DNA from: Dehalococcoidales bacterium
Lineage (GTDB): Bacteria; Chloroflexota; Dehalococcoidia; Dehalococcoidales; UBA5760
DNA length: 64,000 bases
NCBI GenBank assembly: GCA_028716225.1
Contig: JAQUQE010000004.1
Coordinates: 107,213 to 171,212 of the forward strand
Reading direction: 5' to 3'
The notes under the pieces are model-generated. The model worked only from the letters and a program-made list of their open reading frames with translations, was not told the DNA's origin and did not search any database. Positions 1 to 8,939 of the stretch are shown here, piece after piece. The first letter of the stretch is position 1. The number at the start of each line of letters is the position of its first letter. Both the position numbers and the translations under genes were made by a program.

Positions 1-22
1 CGGGAAGCTGTTTCTCAGTCAT
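1..22 (-). CDS. 5' end of an unidentified gene running off the left edge
   Basis: Only the first seven codons (MTEKQLP) are in the window. The start is supported by an AAGGAAA ribosome-binding sequence about 5 nt upstream on the minus strand and by a promoter further up (62-91). It follows the same direction as mutM and polA but seems to have its own promoter. The product cannot be identified from seven residues. Confidence 0.35.
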
Positions 23-61
23 TGTGATTTCCTTTTCTGTAGGTTGCGTAATCTGAAATTA

Positions 62-91
62 ATTGTAGCATATCCCCGAAGGTGAGGCCAA
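62..91 (-). promoter_or_regulatory. Sigma-70-type promoter for the gene at the left edge
   Basis: On the minus strand TTGGCC (91-86) and TACAAT (67-62) are separated by 18 nt. The predicted start near 55 gives a leader of about 30 nt carrying a ribosome-binding site. This is a motif match only. Confidence 0.4.
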
Positions 92-103
92 ATCCGGTTT
101 AGG

Positions 104-967
104 TTATCCGTCTTTATCCATCCCGTGAAAACATCCGCCCTCCCTCTTGTCTTGAGTTTGGCACCCGGGGCAGAAGTAGGTGCCGCGGTTGCGAACGGTT
201 ATCCGCTCAACAGGAGTGCCGCAGACCGGGCAGAGCTTACCGCCAAGACGGTGGGCGACCCGGAACTGAAAGTGGGCGGTGCCCTCTTCACCACCAGGGC
301 GGTAGTAGGTATCCACGCTGGCCCCTTTATGGTCAATCGCCGCCGAGAGCACCTCTCTGATGCTCCGATATAGCCTGCTCACTTCTGCCATAGTCAGGCT
401 ACCCCCCGGTCTTAAGGGGTGGATTCCGGCGGAAAACAGTGACTCATCGGCATACATATTACCGATACCGGCGATCAGATCCTGCTCCAGGAGCAGCGCC
501 TTTATCGGTGCCTTGCGGTTTGCCAACAGCTCAGCCAAGAGATCAGGAGTAAAGACATCCTCCAGTGGTTCAGCCCCGAGCTTCGTCTCGAGGTTGACTA
601 AGTCCCGGGTAAGCCACATCACCCCGAACTTACGCGGGTCGCGGAAGTGTATGTCCAAATTACCGTCCAGGTGGATTATGGCACGGACAAACTTTTCCGG
701 GTCAGCCAGGACCGGCTTCAGCAGCAGGGACCCGGTCATTCTGAGATGGATAATCAGCATCGTGCCGCTACCAAGGTGAAAGATGAGATATTTGCCGCGC
801 CGGCTCAGTCGGGTTATCTCCTGCCCGATAAGGCAGGAGCGGAATTCCTCTACCGAAGGCCTAAGGACTATCCCCTCCCAGTTAAGAGTAATACCGGTAA
901 CACGACGTCCGATAACATGGGGGATAAGCTCATTCTTTACCGTTTCTACTTCAGGAAGCTCAGGCAC
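104..967 (-). CDS. mutM: Formamidopyrimidine-DNA glycosylase (Fpg/MutM)
   Basis: Bifunctional base-excision repair enzyme that removes 8-oxoguanine and ring-opened purines and cuts the abasic site. The GTG start at 967 is chosen because it yields the invariant N-terminus PELPEVETV, whose Pro2 is the catalytic nucleophile and Glu3 the partner acid; a longer reading from 1027 would bury it. At 287 residues it has the usual family length. The C-terminus carries the zinc finger CPVC...CPGC, with the NRGTYFCPGCQ segment typical of DNA-bound Fpg. The start overlaps the polA stop by 8 nt, so the two are translationally coupled in one DNA-repair operon. Confidence 0.96.
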   Translation of the reverse strand: MPELPEVETVKNELIPHVIGRRVTGITLNWEGIVLRPSVEEFRSCLIGQEITRLSRRGKYLIFHLGSGTMLIIHLRMTGSLLLKPVLADPEKFVRAIIHLDGNLDIHFRDPRKFGVMWLTRDLVNLETKLGAEPLEDVFTPDLLAELLANRKAPIKALLLEQDLIAGIGNMYADESLFSAGIHPLRPGGSLTMAEVSRLYRSIREVLSAAIDHKGASVDTYYRPGGEEGTAHFQFRVAHRLGGKLCPVCGTPVERITVRNRGTYFCPGCQTQDKREGGCFHGMDKDG

Positions 968-3695
968 TTTCCTTCTCCATCTCTCCCCAGTTGCTACCGG
1001 CTTTAATATCCACCTTGAGCGGCACATCGAGCGCCATAGCGGTAGACATCACCTGCGGCACAAGCCGACGCATTATATCCATCTCCTCACCGGGTACCTC
1101 AAAGATAAGCTCGTCGTGAACCTGAAGCAGCATCTTGCTCTTCAGCCGGTGATTAACCATCTCCCGGTAGAGATTGACCATAGCCACCTTTATAATGTCG
1201 GCCGACGTACCCTGTACCGGCATGTTAATTGCCATCCGTTCAGCGGCTTCTCTCACCTGTCGATTAGATGACTTGATTTCAGGTATAAAGCGTTTCCTGC
1301 CCAGCAAAGTCTGGACATAGCCCAGTTCCCTCGTCTGCTTCTTGGTCGACTCGAGATAATCCATTACCCCGGGATACTTTTCAAAGTATGAGGTGATGAA
1401 CTGTGCCGCCTCCTGCCGGGACAGCTCGGTTGCCTGCTCCAGTCCGTAATCGCTCATACCGTAGATGACCCCGAAGTTGACCGTCTTGGCCAGACGACGC
1501 ATATCCGGCGTTACCCCCGAGGCATCCACTCCGAAGAGCTGAGATGCGGTGGCGGTGTGGATATCCTCATCCCGGCTGAAGGCTCGCAGCAGCCCCGCAT
1601 CACGGGACAGGTGGGCCAAAGCACGAAGGTCAATCTGGGAATAATCACCGGCCAGAAGGTAAGAGCCGGATGGGGCAATAAAGGCTTGCCTTATCTCTCT
1701 ACCCACTTCACCGCGGACCGGGATATTCTGCAGGTTGGGTTCATTGGACGAGAGCCGCCCCGTCGCCGTCCTCGTCTGGTTGAAGCTGGTGTGCACCCGG
1801 CCTGTCTCCGGGTTTACCAAGGTCGGCAGAGCATCAACGTATGTGGACTTGAGCTTGGCTAACTGGCGGTAGTCCAGTATATACTCTATTACCGGGTGGA
1901 CGCCACGCAGTCCCTCCAGTACGGAAGCGTCGGTAGAATAGCCGCTCTTTGTCTTCCTCGCCGGCGGCAGCTTCAGCTCCTCAAAAAGTACGGCGCTCAA
2001 CTGCTGGGATGAGTTTATGTTGAAATGGTGTCCGACGCCGTTATAGATGTCCTTCTCCAGCCCGATTAATCGCTCGCCGAGGCGGTGGGACATCTTCCTG
2101 AGCCGTCCCACATCCACGGCAATCCCGTTCATCTCCATACTGACCAGTACAGGTATTAGCGGCATCTCGACCTCAGAGAAAAGCTGCCACAGACCCTGCC
2201 GCTGCAACTCCGGGCGCAGCAGTTCTGCCATCCGTCCGGTGATGTCAGCATCAGCGCAGGCATAATCGGCGGCTTTACTCACTTCAACGCTTGACATAGG
2301 AATCTGCTTGCTTCCCGAGCCGATAAGGTCGGTAATCGGAGTCATCTCTATGCCCAGACGGCCGAAGGCGAGGGTTTTCAAGCCCAGGGATTTCTCACCA
2401 AGCAGATAGGCAGCTACCATGGTATCGAATGTCAGGTTAGCTACCTCTACTCCGTGCCTGGCCAGTACTATGATATCGTACTTACCGTTGTGGGCAATCT
2501 TAGCTTTGGAGCCGTCCGCCAGTACCGGCTCAAGTCCGCTAATTACCTGCTCGATGGGAAGCTGTTCCATCTGTCCCAGGCCAAGATGGCCGACCGGGAT
2601 ATAGCAGGCCTCGGCCGGGGCCAGCGAGACAGAGATACCCACCAGTTGGGCGGACATCGAATTTAAGCTGGTTGTCTCCGTATCAAAAGTAAATGATTCG
2701 GCTTGCGAGAGGCGGCCTAGAAGTTCGTTCAACGCCCGGCCGCTATTGACGATGTGATAGGCTGGCTCAGCCGGGAGCTTGCTTTCGGTTTGTACAAGCA
2801 CTTCGGAAGTCGCCTCTCTCTCCTCCGCATCGGGCAGTTTGGGTAGGAGGCTGAAAAACTCCAGCTTGCGGAAAAGCTCGGTTACCTGCTGGCGGTCGTA
2901 ACGGTCGACCCGGCATTCGTCAAGGTTTAGGGTAAATGGTGCATCGGTAATAATAGTGGCAAGCTCCTTACTCTGTCGGGCGATGGCTTCGTTCTGTTTC
3001 AACAGGGATTGGAGTTTGGGCGGGCTTACCCGGTCAATACGAGCGTATATCTCTTCCACGCTACCGAACTGATCGATAAGCCTGACAGCCGTCTTCTCAC
3101 CGATGCCGGGGACGCCGGGGATATTGTCGGACGGGTCACCCTTTAACCCTTTCAGATCAGTGATATGCCCAGGACTGACGCCGTACTTCTCAATTACCGC
3201 CGCCTCATCGTAGAGCATGGTATCTCCGAAGGACCGCTTCGGGGCAAATACCTTTACTCTCGGCGATACCAGCTGCATAGCATCGGCATCACCGGTAACG
3301 ACGATTGTCTCGAAATCCTGCTCGCTTGCCTGATGACTGAGAGTGCCCAGGGCGTCATCCGCTTCATAACCCTCAAGCTCAAAGACGGGAATACTAAAGG
3401 TCTTTACCAGTTCCCTTACCCTATCCATCTGGCCGACCAGCTCCTCCGGGGTGGCCGGGCGGTGCGCCTTGTACTGATCGAAGAGCTGATGTCTGAAGGT
3501 AGGGGCTTTCTTATCAAAAGCAATGGCACAGTGGGTAGGTTTTAGCTCGCTTATTGCTTTCAGCAGAATCAGGGCAAAGCCGTAAACGGCACCCACCGTC
3601 TCACCGGTCTTGCTTACGGTCAGCGGGGGAAGGGCATGGAAGGCACGGTGAACCAGAGCATTACCGTCAAATAGCACCAGAAGTCTTTTCTCCAT
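960..3695 (-). CDS. polA: DNA polymerase I with 5' nuclease and proofreading domains
   Basis: 911 residues. The N-terminal ~290 residues form the 5'-3' flap nuclease (LFDGNALVHRAFHA start; GVPGIGEKTA helix-hairpin-helix). The middle 3'-5' exonuclease looks active: ExoI FDTETTS, ExoII AHNGKYD and ExoIII YACADAD keep the metal-binding acids. The polymerase domain has the O-helix RRLAKTVNFGVIYG, with the usual Phe, and motif C QVHDELIFEV. Motif A reads DYSQIDLR rather than the near-universal DYSQIELR, an E-to-D change at the residue that acts as steric gate and metal neighbour (E710 in E. coli). Acts in repair and Okazaki-fragment maturation; co-transcribed with mutM. Confidence 0.97.
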   Translation of the reverse strand: MEKRLLVLFDGNALVHRAFHALPPLTVSKTGETVGAVYGFALILLKAISELKPTHCAIAFDKKAPTFRHQLFDQYKAHRPATPEELVGQMDRVRELVKTFSIPVFELEGYEADDALGTLSHQASEQDFETIVVTGDADAMQLVSPRVKVFAPKRSFGDTMLYDEAAVIEKYGVSPGHITDLKGLKGDPSDNIPGVPGIGEKTAVRLIDQFGSVEEIYARIDRVSPPKLQSLLKQNEAIARQSKELATIITDAPFTLNLDECRVDRYDRQQVTELFRKLEFFSLLPKLPDAEEREATSEVLVQTESKLPAEPAYHIVNSGRALNELLGRLSQAESFTFDTETTSLNSMSAQLVGISVSLAPAEACYIPVGHLGLGQMEQLPIEQVISGLEPVLADGSKAKIAHNGKYDIIVLARHGVEVANLTFDTMVAAYLLGEKSLGLKTLAFGRLGIEMTPITDLIGSGSKQIPMSSVEVSKAADYACADADITGRMAELLRPELQRQGLWQLFSEVEMPLIPVLVSMEMNGIAVDVGRLRKMSHRLGERLIGLEKDIYNGVGHHFNINSSQQLSAVLFEELKLPPARKTKSGYSTDASVLEGLRGVHPVIEYILDYRQLAKLKSTYVDALPTLVNPETGRVHTSFNQTRTATGRLSSNEPNLQNIPVRGEVGREIRQAFIAPSGSYLLAGDYSQIDLRALAHLSRDAGLLRAFSRDEDIHTATASQLFGVDASGVTPDMRRLAKTVNFGVIYGMSDYGLEQATELSRQEAAQFITSYFEKYPGVMDYLESTKKQTRELGYVQTLLGRKRFIPEIKSSNRQVREAAERMAINMPVQGTSADIIKVAMVNLYREMVNHRLKSKMLLQVHDELIFEVPGEEMDIMRRLVPQVMSTAMALDVPLKVDIKAGSNWGEMEKESA

Positions 3696-3701
3696 AGCCT
3701 C

Positions 3702-3707
3702 ATTATA
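3702..3707 (-). promoter_or_regulatory. -10 box of polA; predicted leaderless transcript
   Basis: A perfect TATAAT (3707-3702) is followed by only six nt (GAGGCT) before the polA ATG at 3695, so transcription should begin at or within 1-2 nt of the start codon. No good -35 hexamer is visible. The GAGG lies too close to the ATG to act as an ordinary Shine-Dalgarno site. Confidence 0.6.
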
Positions 3708-3870
3708 GCAGAGCAGGGTTGATTTGAGTTAGCGGATTTAATAAAACCCACCCCCGATTTCCCGATGCTGGAACGACACCGAGTCATGAATCATCGAACA
3801 TTGTCTTAGCAGGGATATCTGATGTAAAATCTTAATTCCCTTAGTGTTATCATGTAAGAGGTGACATGCC

Positions 3871-4797
3871 GTGTTTTCCACAAAGACCGGGGCCGCCCGG
3901 CTTTTAATTACTGTCGTCATCGGCCTGATAGTGCTGAAGGCAGTGGCCGCCTGGCTCAGCGGCAGTCTCAGTATCCTTGCCCAGGCTACCGATAGCCTGC
4001 TCGACCTGGTGGCCGGGATAGTCACCTTCTTAGCCCTCCGCATTGCAGCCAAGCCGGCCGATGAGGAACACCCCTACGGACACGGCAAGTGGGAAGATGT
4101 GGCCGGTATGGTTCAGGGTATCCTGATCACGGTTGCCGGCGGCCTGATAATCTATGCATCGGTACAGCGGATACGGACCGGCGCTGCCATTGAGATGGCT
4201 GGAGCCGGCATAGTGGCAATGGCCATCTCCGTAGCAGTAAGTATCTTCCTGTCCCGCCACCTGTTAAAGGTGGCCAGGAATACCGGGTCGGTAGCCCTGG
4301 AGGCTAACGCCAACAATATCGCCGCCGATATCTACTCGGCGCTGGCAGTGCTGGCCGGATTGTTGGCAGTGAGACTGACCAACCTCAGCTACATTGACTC
4401 TGCCGTGGCTATCGGAGTAGCCGCCTACATCATCCGGCTGGGTTACCGCTCAATATCCAGGTCTCTGGCAATACTGGTTGATACCAAGCTATCAGCAGAG
4501 CATGAGGAGGTGATAGAGGCCTGTCTGAGAAAACACAGCGTGGATGTGGCAGGGTTTCATAAGCTGCGGACGCGCCACTCGGGAAGCCAGCATTATATAG
4601 ACCTTCACCTGGTAGTTAATAAAGCCCTCAGCTTAGAGCAGGCTCACGACATCTGTGACCGAATTGAGGAAGAGATACAGGGCAGGCTTCATGGTACCAA
4701 CGTAACCATTCATCTCGAACCGTGCGACGGCAGATGCGAGCAGTGCCATACGGTCTGCTCCAGGAATGATGCCGGTGCCAGCCGGCTGATCGAATAG
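3871..4797 (+). CDS. Cation diffusion facilitator (CDF) family metal transporter
   Basis: 308-residue inner-membrane divalent-metal/proton antiporter of the CDF/ZitB-FieF class. About six transmembrane helices fill residues 10-210. Family metal-site motifs are visible: QATDSLLDLVAG (DxxxD) in the second helix, HPYGHGKWE in the following loop, and EANANNIAADIYS later. A cytosolic domain follows from about residue 210. The C-terminal tail is Cys-rich (CDGRCEQCHTVC), which may add a metal-binding site. The GTG start at 3871 is preceded by AGAGGTGA at a suitable distance. Metal specificity cannot be read from the sequence. Confidence 0.9.
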   Translation: MFSTKTGAARLLITVVIGLIVLKAVAAWLSGSLSILAQATDSLLDLVAGIVTFLALRIAAKPADEEHPYGHGKWEDVAGMVQGILITVAGGLIIYASVQRIRTGAAIEMAGAGIVAMAISVAVSIFLSRHLLKVARNTGSVALEANANNIAADIYSALAVLAGLLAVRLTNLSYIDSAVAIGVAAYIIRLGYRSISRSLAILVDTKLSAEHEEVIEACLRKHSVDVAGFHKLRTRHSGSQHYIDLHLVVNKALSLEQAHDICDRIEEEIQGRLHGTNVTIHLEPCDGRCEQCHTVCSRNDAGASRLIE

Positions 4798-4853
4798 TGA
4801 GCAACGCGCAGGTCATATAGAACCAGTTCTTGCTCCCGTGTGGAAGGCTTCGC

Positions 4854-5175
4854 CTAGCGTAATAGATTGAGTGCGAAAAGAATTATTGCCCCTAGAACAA
4901 GCAGCACCGTTCCGCCTACCGGCTTGGAGTACTTCACATAGCGGTCGCTAAATCTGGAGTTGATGGCAAAGGCGGCTCCTCCGAAGATAATACGGAGAGC
5001 GAACAATTCTCTCCATCCTGTTCATAGTCCTCTTTCTGGACTCTTCACCCTGAATCTCACAGACAATAGCCCCCTTGGTTCTTATAAATTCCATTATATT
5101 CAGTATTCCACCGCCGAGGGCAACTAGTCCAACCGCTATCGTTACCAGCCTTACCGTTACCCCCAACTCCATCAT
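4854..5175 (-). pseudogene. Decayed CcdA/DsbD-like cytochrome c biogenesis membrane protein
   Basis: A 75-codon frame from ATG 5175 encodes a hydrophobic segment ending GGGILNIMEFIRTKG, then CEIQGEESRKRTMNRMERI. Shifting frame near 5001-5007 continues coherently as FALRIIFGGAAFAINSRF, then DRYVKYSKPVGG and a final helix ending at TAG 4854. The two blocks resemble the central and C-terminal parts of large CcdA/DsbD-like proteins, so both the N-terminus and a middle section would be missing. It is therefore read as an internally deleted, frameshifted remnant. It occupies most of the otherwise gene-free 4798-5299 interval. A sequencing error could explain the frameshift but not the missing parts. 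Confidence 0.5.
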
Positions 5176-5263
5176 AACTCAATCACTCATATTCCGGATA
5201 TCACCGGGATTAGCGTTATCTTAATCCCATCTATCCTGTATGTCAGGTAAGGGTATACCTTCC

Positions 5264-5293
5264 TTGAAGCCAATCTGAGGCTTCTGCTATAAT
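5264..5293 (+). promoter_or_regulatory. Promoter of the amidohydrolase gene; predicted leaderless transcript
   Basis: TTGAAG (5264-5269) and a perfect TATAAT (5288-5293) with an 18-nt spacer. The GTG start codon begins at 5300, six nt after the -10 box, where transcription is expected to start. There is no Shine-Dalgarno sequence. Confidence 0.7.
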
Positions 5294-5299
5294 CTCGAT

Positions 5300-6154
5300 G
5301 TGATAATTGATTTCCACACCCATGTCTTCTCACCCCGGATAAAGAAAAACCGCGCCAGGTATATTGATGCCGACCCGTCGTTCGCCCTTCTTTACGCCAA
5401 GAAGGAAGCTAAGCTTGCCACCACCGATGAACTCATTATCAGAATGGATGAAGACGGGGTTGATATGTCAGTCATCTTGAATATCGGCTGGACGACCCAT
5501 GAGCTTTGTGTCGAGACCAACGACTACATTCTAGAGTCAATCGCCCGCTATCCCGACCGTCTGATTGGTTTCGCATCTGTGCAGCCGCAGTCCACCGAAG
5601 CTGCCATTGCTGAAATCGAGCGCTGTGCCAAAAGCGGGATAAAGGGGATTGGGGAACTCAGGCCGGATATGCAGCTAATCGACCCAGGCGATGCGGCGGT
5701 GATGAGGCCGTTTGTTGAAACCATGGTAAAGCATAAGCTAATATTACTCACTCATTCCTCTGAACCGATCGGTCACCAATACCCGGGTAAGGGAAGCGTT
5801 ACTCCGGAGATACTCTATTACCTGATTGAAAACTATCCCGAACTGACCGTAGTCTGTGCCCACTGGGGCGGGGGGCTACCCTTCTACGCCCTGATGCCTG
5901 AGGTAAAGCAGGCAATGGGGAATGTCTTCTTTGACACAGCGGCTTCGCCATACCTGTACCTTCCTCAGATATATCATCAGGTCAGCCAGCTCGTCGGCAG
6001 CGATCGGATTCTATTCGGAAGCGATTACCCTCTGCTGGCACCCAGCCGCCTGCTGAATGAGATTGACTCCCTGGGCCTGCCCGAAGAAACCAGAGGACTT
6101 ATCCTCTCCGGAAATGCCCGCAGGCTACTCGACATCAAAAGTAAAAATGAGTAG
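5300..6154 (+). CDS. Amidohydrolase-2 family metal-dependent TIM-barrel hydrolase
   Basis: 284 residues. The N-terminal MIIDFHTHVFSP supplies the HxH metal ligands of strand 1. Further ligands fit LLTHSS, VVCAHWGGGLPF and the C-terminal FGSDYPLL aspartate, as in the amidohydrolase_2/ACMSD-like family of decarboxylases and hydrolases. The substrate is unknown. An ATG at 5298 is immediately followed by a stop in its own frame, so GTG 5300 is the start; it sits at the expected transcription start of a strong promoter. The gene is followed 9 nt later by thpR, probably in the same transcript. Confidence 0.88.
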   Translation: MIIDFHTHVFSPRIKKNRARYIDADPSFALLYAKKEAKLATTDELIIRMDEDGVDMSVILNIGWTTHELCVETNDYILESIARYPDRLIGFASVQPQSTEAAIAEIERCAKSGIKGIGELRPDMQLIDPGDAAVMRPFVETMVKHKLILLTHSSEPIGHQYPGKGSVTPEILYYLIENYPELTVVCAHWGGGLPFYALMPEVKQAMGNVFFDTAASPYLYLPQIYHQVSQLVGSDRILFGSDYPLLAPSRLLNEIDSLGLPEETRGLILSGNARRLLDIKSKNE

Positions 6155-6163
6155 GGCTTAGGT

Positions 6164-6742
6164 TTGGAGCAGATTCGCTCTTTTATTGCGATTGAACTAC
6201 CCGGCGACCTGAAGTTACAACTGGAACACCTTGAGGAACAACTGAAAGCGAGTAAGCAGCCATGGGTAAAATGGGTCAGTCCGGGCAGTATTCACCTGAC
6301 GCTGAAGTTCCTCGATAGCGTACCTGTTGATAAGACCGGCGAAATAACCGGGGCGATAGCAGAGGCAGTACGGGGAATTACCCCCTTTCAACTTAAGTTT
6401 GAAGGGCTGGGGGTCTTTCCCAATCTCAGAATGGCTCAGGTAGCCTGGGTAGGAGTAAGCGGAGAAGCTGAAAAACTCAAGCGACTTCAAGGACAGATTG
6501 ACACCAGCCTGTCCCGGCTAGGGTTTACTCCTGAGTCACGGCCCTTCACACCGCACCTGACCATAGCCCGCATCAGAAGTCAGGCATCACCTGACGAAAG
6601 GATCCGCTTCGGGCAGCTTATCGCCGACACCAAATTCACCGCTTGCAGCATCGGGGTAGACGGCATCAGTCTGATGAAAAGCCAGTTGAGCAGGGAAGGG
6701 GCTATCTACAGCCGGATTAGCCTGACCAAGCTGGCAAAATGA
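6164..6742 (+). CDS. thpR: RNA 2',3'-cyclic phosphodiesterase (2H family, ThpR/LigT)
   Basis: 192 residues of the 2H phosphoesterase superfamily. The two signature HxT motifs are present: IHLTLKFLD near residue 45 and PHLTIARI near residue 128, on the symmetric lobes. The N-terminus IRSFIAIELP is typical. It hydrolyses 2',3'-cyclic phosphate ends of RNA; the physiological substrate in bacteria is not established. It starts with TTG 9 nt after the amidohydrolase stop. Confidence 0.93.
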   Translation: MEQIRSFIAIELPGDLKLQLEHLEEQLKASKQPWVKWVSPGSIHLTLKFLDSVPVDKTGEITGAIAEAVRGITPFQLKFEGLGVFPNLRMAQVAWVGVSGEAEKLKRLQGQIDTSLSRLGFTPESRPFTPHLTIARIRSQASPDERIRFGQLIADTKFTACSIGVDGISLMKSQLSREGAIYSRISLTKLAK

Positions 6743-6818
6743 TACGAGCGACTGTTGTAAACCAACAACCGTCCAGTGTATACTGAATAAGATTAATTTC
6801 GGTTGGGAGGTGGACTTA

Positions 6819-7031
6819 ATGGACCAAGTTTACTGGCCTAAATGTCAAAAGTGCCAGAATGGAGACCTGGTACCCCTGTCTGATTTTGGCAGTCAAGGAG
6901 CAGCTATCCACTACAAAGCCTGGGTTTGTACCAATCCTGATTGCGGTTTTAACCTGAAAATCAGGAATGGCGACGTATATATTAACGAGCCTATCATGAG
7001 CGGAGCGACCCACAATACCCGGTCCCACTAA
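6819..7031 (+). CDS. Small zinc-ribbon protein, function unknown
   Basis: 70 residues. CxxC (CQKC) near the N-terminus and CTNPDC about 30 residues later form a single zinc ribbon, followed by a polar tail. ATG 6819 is chosen over GTG 6810 because the GGGAGG ribosome-binding sequence (6805-6810) overlaps the GTG. No family is recognised beyond the ribbon. Confidence 0.7.
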   Translation: MDQVYWPKCQKCQNGDLVPLSDFGSQGAAIHYKAWVCTNPDCGFNLKIRNGDVYINEPIMSGATHNTRSH

Positions 7032-7074
7032 ATGCTGGAATAATCAATTCCTGAATCCGGATTACGGACTGTAG

Positions 7075-7785
7075 GTGGCAGCTGTGCTTTCTCAAGCAGC
7101 TAAACTCAAAAGGGTAGCGCTTGACTTGCTTTTCCCTAAGTGGTGTGTAGGCTGCGGCAAAGAGGGTAGCTTCATCTGCGATTCCTGCTTCCAGTCGCTG
7201 CTACGGATCATGCCGCCGCTTTGCCCGCGCTGCGGCAAGCCCCAAGCCAGCGGAATACTTTGCGCCAACTGTGTTAGCTGGCCGGCGGCAATAGATGGCA
7301 TTCGTTCCCCCTTTCAATTCCACGGGGTGATGCGTAAGGCCATTCACCAGCTAAAATACGGAAACCTCAGAGCTATATCCGAGCCGTTGGCAGGACTGCT
7401 AAGCAACTGCCTCACCAACCATCGCTTGCCATCAGAGGTCCTGGTCCCGGTACCGCTGCACTCAAAGAGACTGAGGGAACGCGGTTACAATCAGTCCGGG
7501 CTGCTGACCCGGGAACTGGCTAAACTGACCGGACTGCCGGTAGTAGATGGGTGTCTTATCCGGGAGAGGCTGGCTCCTCCTCAGGCCAAGACACAAAACG
7601 TTAAAGAACGTAGAGATAATGTGGCCGACGCCTTTACCTGCCGGGACCATCGGCTGAAGGGCAGTCAGGTATTGCTCGTAGATGATGTCACCACATCGGG
7701 AGCCACCCTTGATTCCTGTGCCGCAGCGTTGAAAGATGCCGGGGCCGCATCGGTCTGGGGGCTGGTTCTGGCAATAGAGATTTAG
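7075..7785 (+). CDS. ComF family phosphoribosyltransferase-like protein
   Basis: 236 residues. N-terminal double zinc-binding region (CVGCG, CDSC, CPRCG, CANC) followed by a type I phosphoribosyltransferase fold with the PRPP loop VLLVDDVTTSGATLDSC near residue 200 and the ERGYNQS segment typical of ComF/GntX. In Bacillus the family member acts in DNA uptake during competence; no competence genes are nearby, so the role here is open. Upstream of hpf by 51 nt. Confidence 0.92.
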   Translation: MAAVLSQAAKLKRVALDLLFPKWCVGCGKEGSFICDSCFQSLLRIMPPLCPRCGKPQASGILCANCVSWPAAIDGIRSPFQFHGVMRKAIHQLKYGNLRAISEPLAGLLSNCLTNHRLPSEVLVPVPLHSKRLRERGYNQSGLLTRELAKLTGLPVVDGCLIRERLAPPQAKTQNVKERRDNVADAFTCRDHRLKGSQVLLVDDVTTSGATLDSCAAALKDAGAASVWGLVLAIEI

Positions 7786-7836
7786 CAGCATGGATAAAAG
7801 TGGATAATACTATTATTGTATCGGGAGTTTAAAGAT

Positions 7837-8382
7837 ATGGAGTTAATAATAACCGCTAAGAATATGGAGATATCGCCGGAGGTACGCAGCTATATCGAGC
7901 GAAAACTGGGTAAGCTAGAACGTTATTTACCCGATGCCGCCGAGGTAAGGGTAGAAATCTTCGAAGAAAAGACTAAGTCCCCCCAGCAGCACTTTGTGGT
8001 GCAGGCAACAGTAAACGGTAGCGGCACCAAGCTCCGCAGTGAAGAAAGAGCGGCTGACCTGTTCACCGCTATCAACCGGGTAGTTGCCGTGACAAACCGG
8101 CAGATAACGCACCATAAGGAGAAACGGGATGACCGGCGTAAGGGCAGCCTACCGGGCCGGAATAAACCGGATGTTGAGGGAGAGACAGCACAGCCCACGG
8201 CCGGGGTAGTCAAGGTCAAACGTTTTGCTGTGGAAACGATGCCGGTTGAGGAAGCCATCTACCAGATGGAGGCTCTGGGACATGATTTCTTCCTCTTCCT
8301 CAATGATGGTACGGGGAAGATCAATCTGCTATACCGCCGTAAGGACAATAACTACGGAATCATAGAGCCCGAGGGGGTATAA
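7837..8382 (+). CDS. hpf: Ribosome hibernation promoting factor, long form (HPF)
   Basis: 181 residues. The N-terminal ~100 residues (MELIITAKNMEISPEVRSY) bind the 30S decoding region. A charged linker leads to the C-terminal dimerisation domain (KRFAVETMPVEEAIYQME...GHDFFLFLND), so this is the long HPF that forms 100S ribosome dimers in stationary phase. ATG 7837 has GGGAG 9 nt upstream and matches the family N-terminus; a TTG at 7816 would add seven atypical residues. Confidence 0.95.
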   Translation: MELIITAKNMEISPEVRSYIERKLGKLERYLPDAAEVRVEIFEEKTKSPQQHFVVQATVNGSGTKLRSEERAADLFTAINRVVAVTNRQITHHKEKRDDRRKGSLPGRNKPDVEGETAQPTAGVVKVKRFAVETMPVEEAIYQMEALGHDFFLFLNDGTGKINLLYRRKDNNYGIIEPEGV

Positions 8383-8414
8383 CCAAAGGCCAGTCCAGTT
8401 GCCGGGGTAGGTAA

Positions 8415-8939
8415 ATGGCAGAAGGGATAAAAGGTATCATATTTAGTACCAGGATGGGTTGGATGGGGATAATGGGTTCGGCGCAGGGGGTACTAAGTAT
8501 AATCCTGCCCCGGTCCTCCCGGCAACAAGCCCGGGAGCTATTGGGCAACCGGATAAGATATACTCCGGCCCCACCCCACCTTTTCGATGACCTGGTGGAA
8601 CGCCTGAAGGATTATATTGACGGTAGACGGGTGGACTTTCCCGACCGGCTCGACCTCTCCGGAGCCACACCCTTCCAACATGCGGTATGGGAGACGACCA
8701 AGCTTATCCCTTATGGTGAGACCAGGACTTACGCCTGGGTGTCCAGACAGATTAACAAGCCAAGGGCAGCCAGGGCGGTAGGACAGGCTCTGGGTAACAA
8801 TCCGTTACCTATCATTATTCCCTGCCACCGTGTCATTAGAGGTGATGGTTCTCCCGGCGGCTTCAGTAACGGCATCGAGATAAAAAAGCGCCTTCTTTCC
8901 CTAGAGAACCCGGCTTTCACGTTCCCGCCTCGTTCTTAG
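8415..8939 (+). CDS. ogt: Methylated-DNA--protein-cysteine S-methyltransferase
   Basis: 174 residues. The C-terminal half holds the active site PCHRVIRGDGSPGGFSNG, with the acceptor Cys, and the helix-turn-helix RAARAVGQALGNNP that flips O6-methylguanine or O4-methylthymine. The N-terminal half is the less conserved ribonuclease-like fold. It is a suicide repair protein. Its 3' end overlaps the end of convergent radC by 4 nt. Confidence 0.94.
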   Translation: MAEGIKGIIFSTRMGWMGIMGSAQGVLSIILPRSSRQQARELLGNRIRYTPAPPHLFDDLVERLKDYIDGRRVDFPDRLDLSGATPFQHAVWETTKLIPYGETRTYAWVSRQINKPRAARAVGQALGNNPLPIIIPCHRVIRGDGSPGGFSNGIEIKKRLLSLENPAFTFPPRS

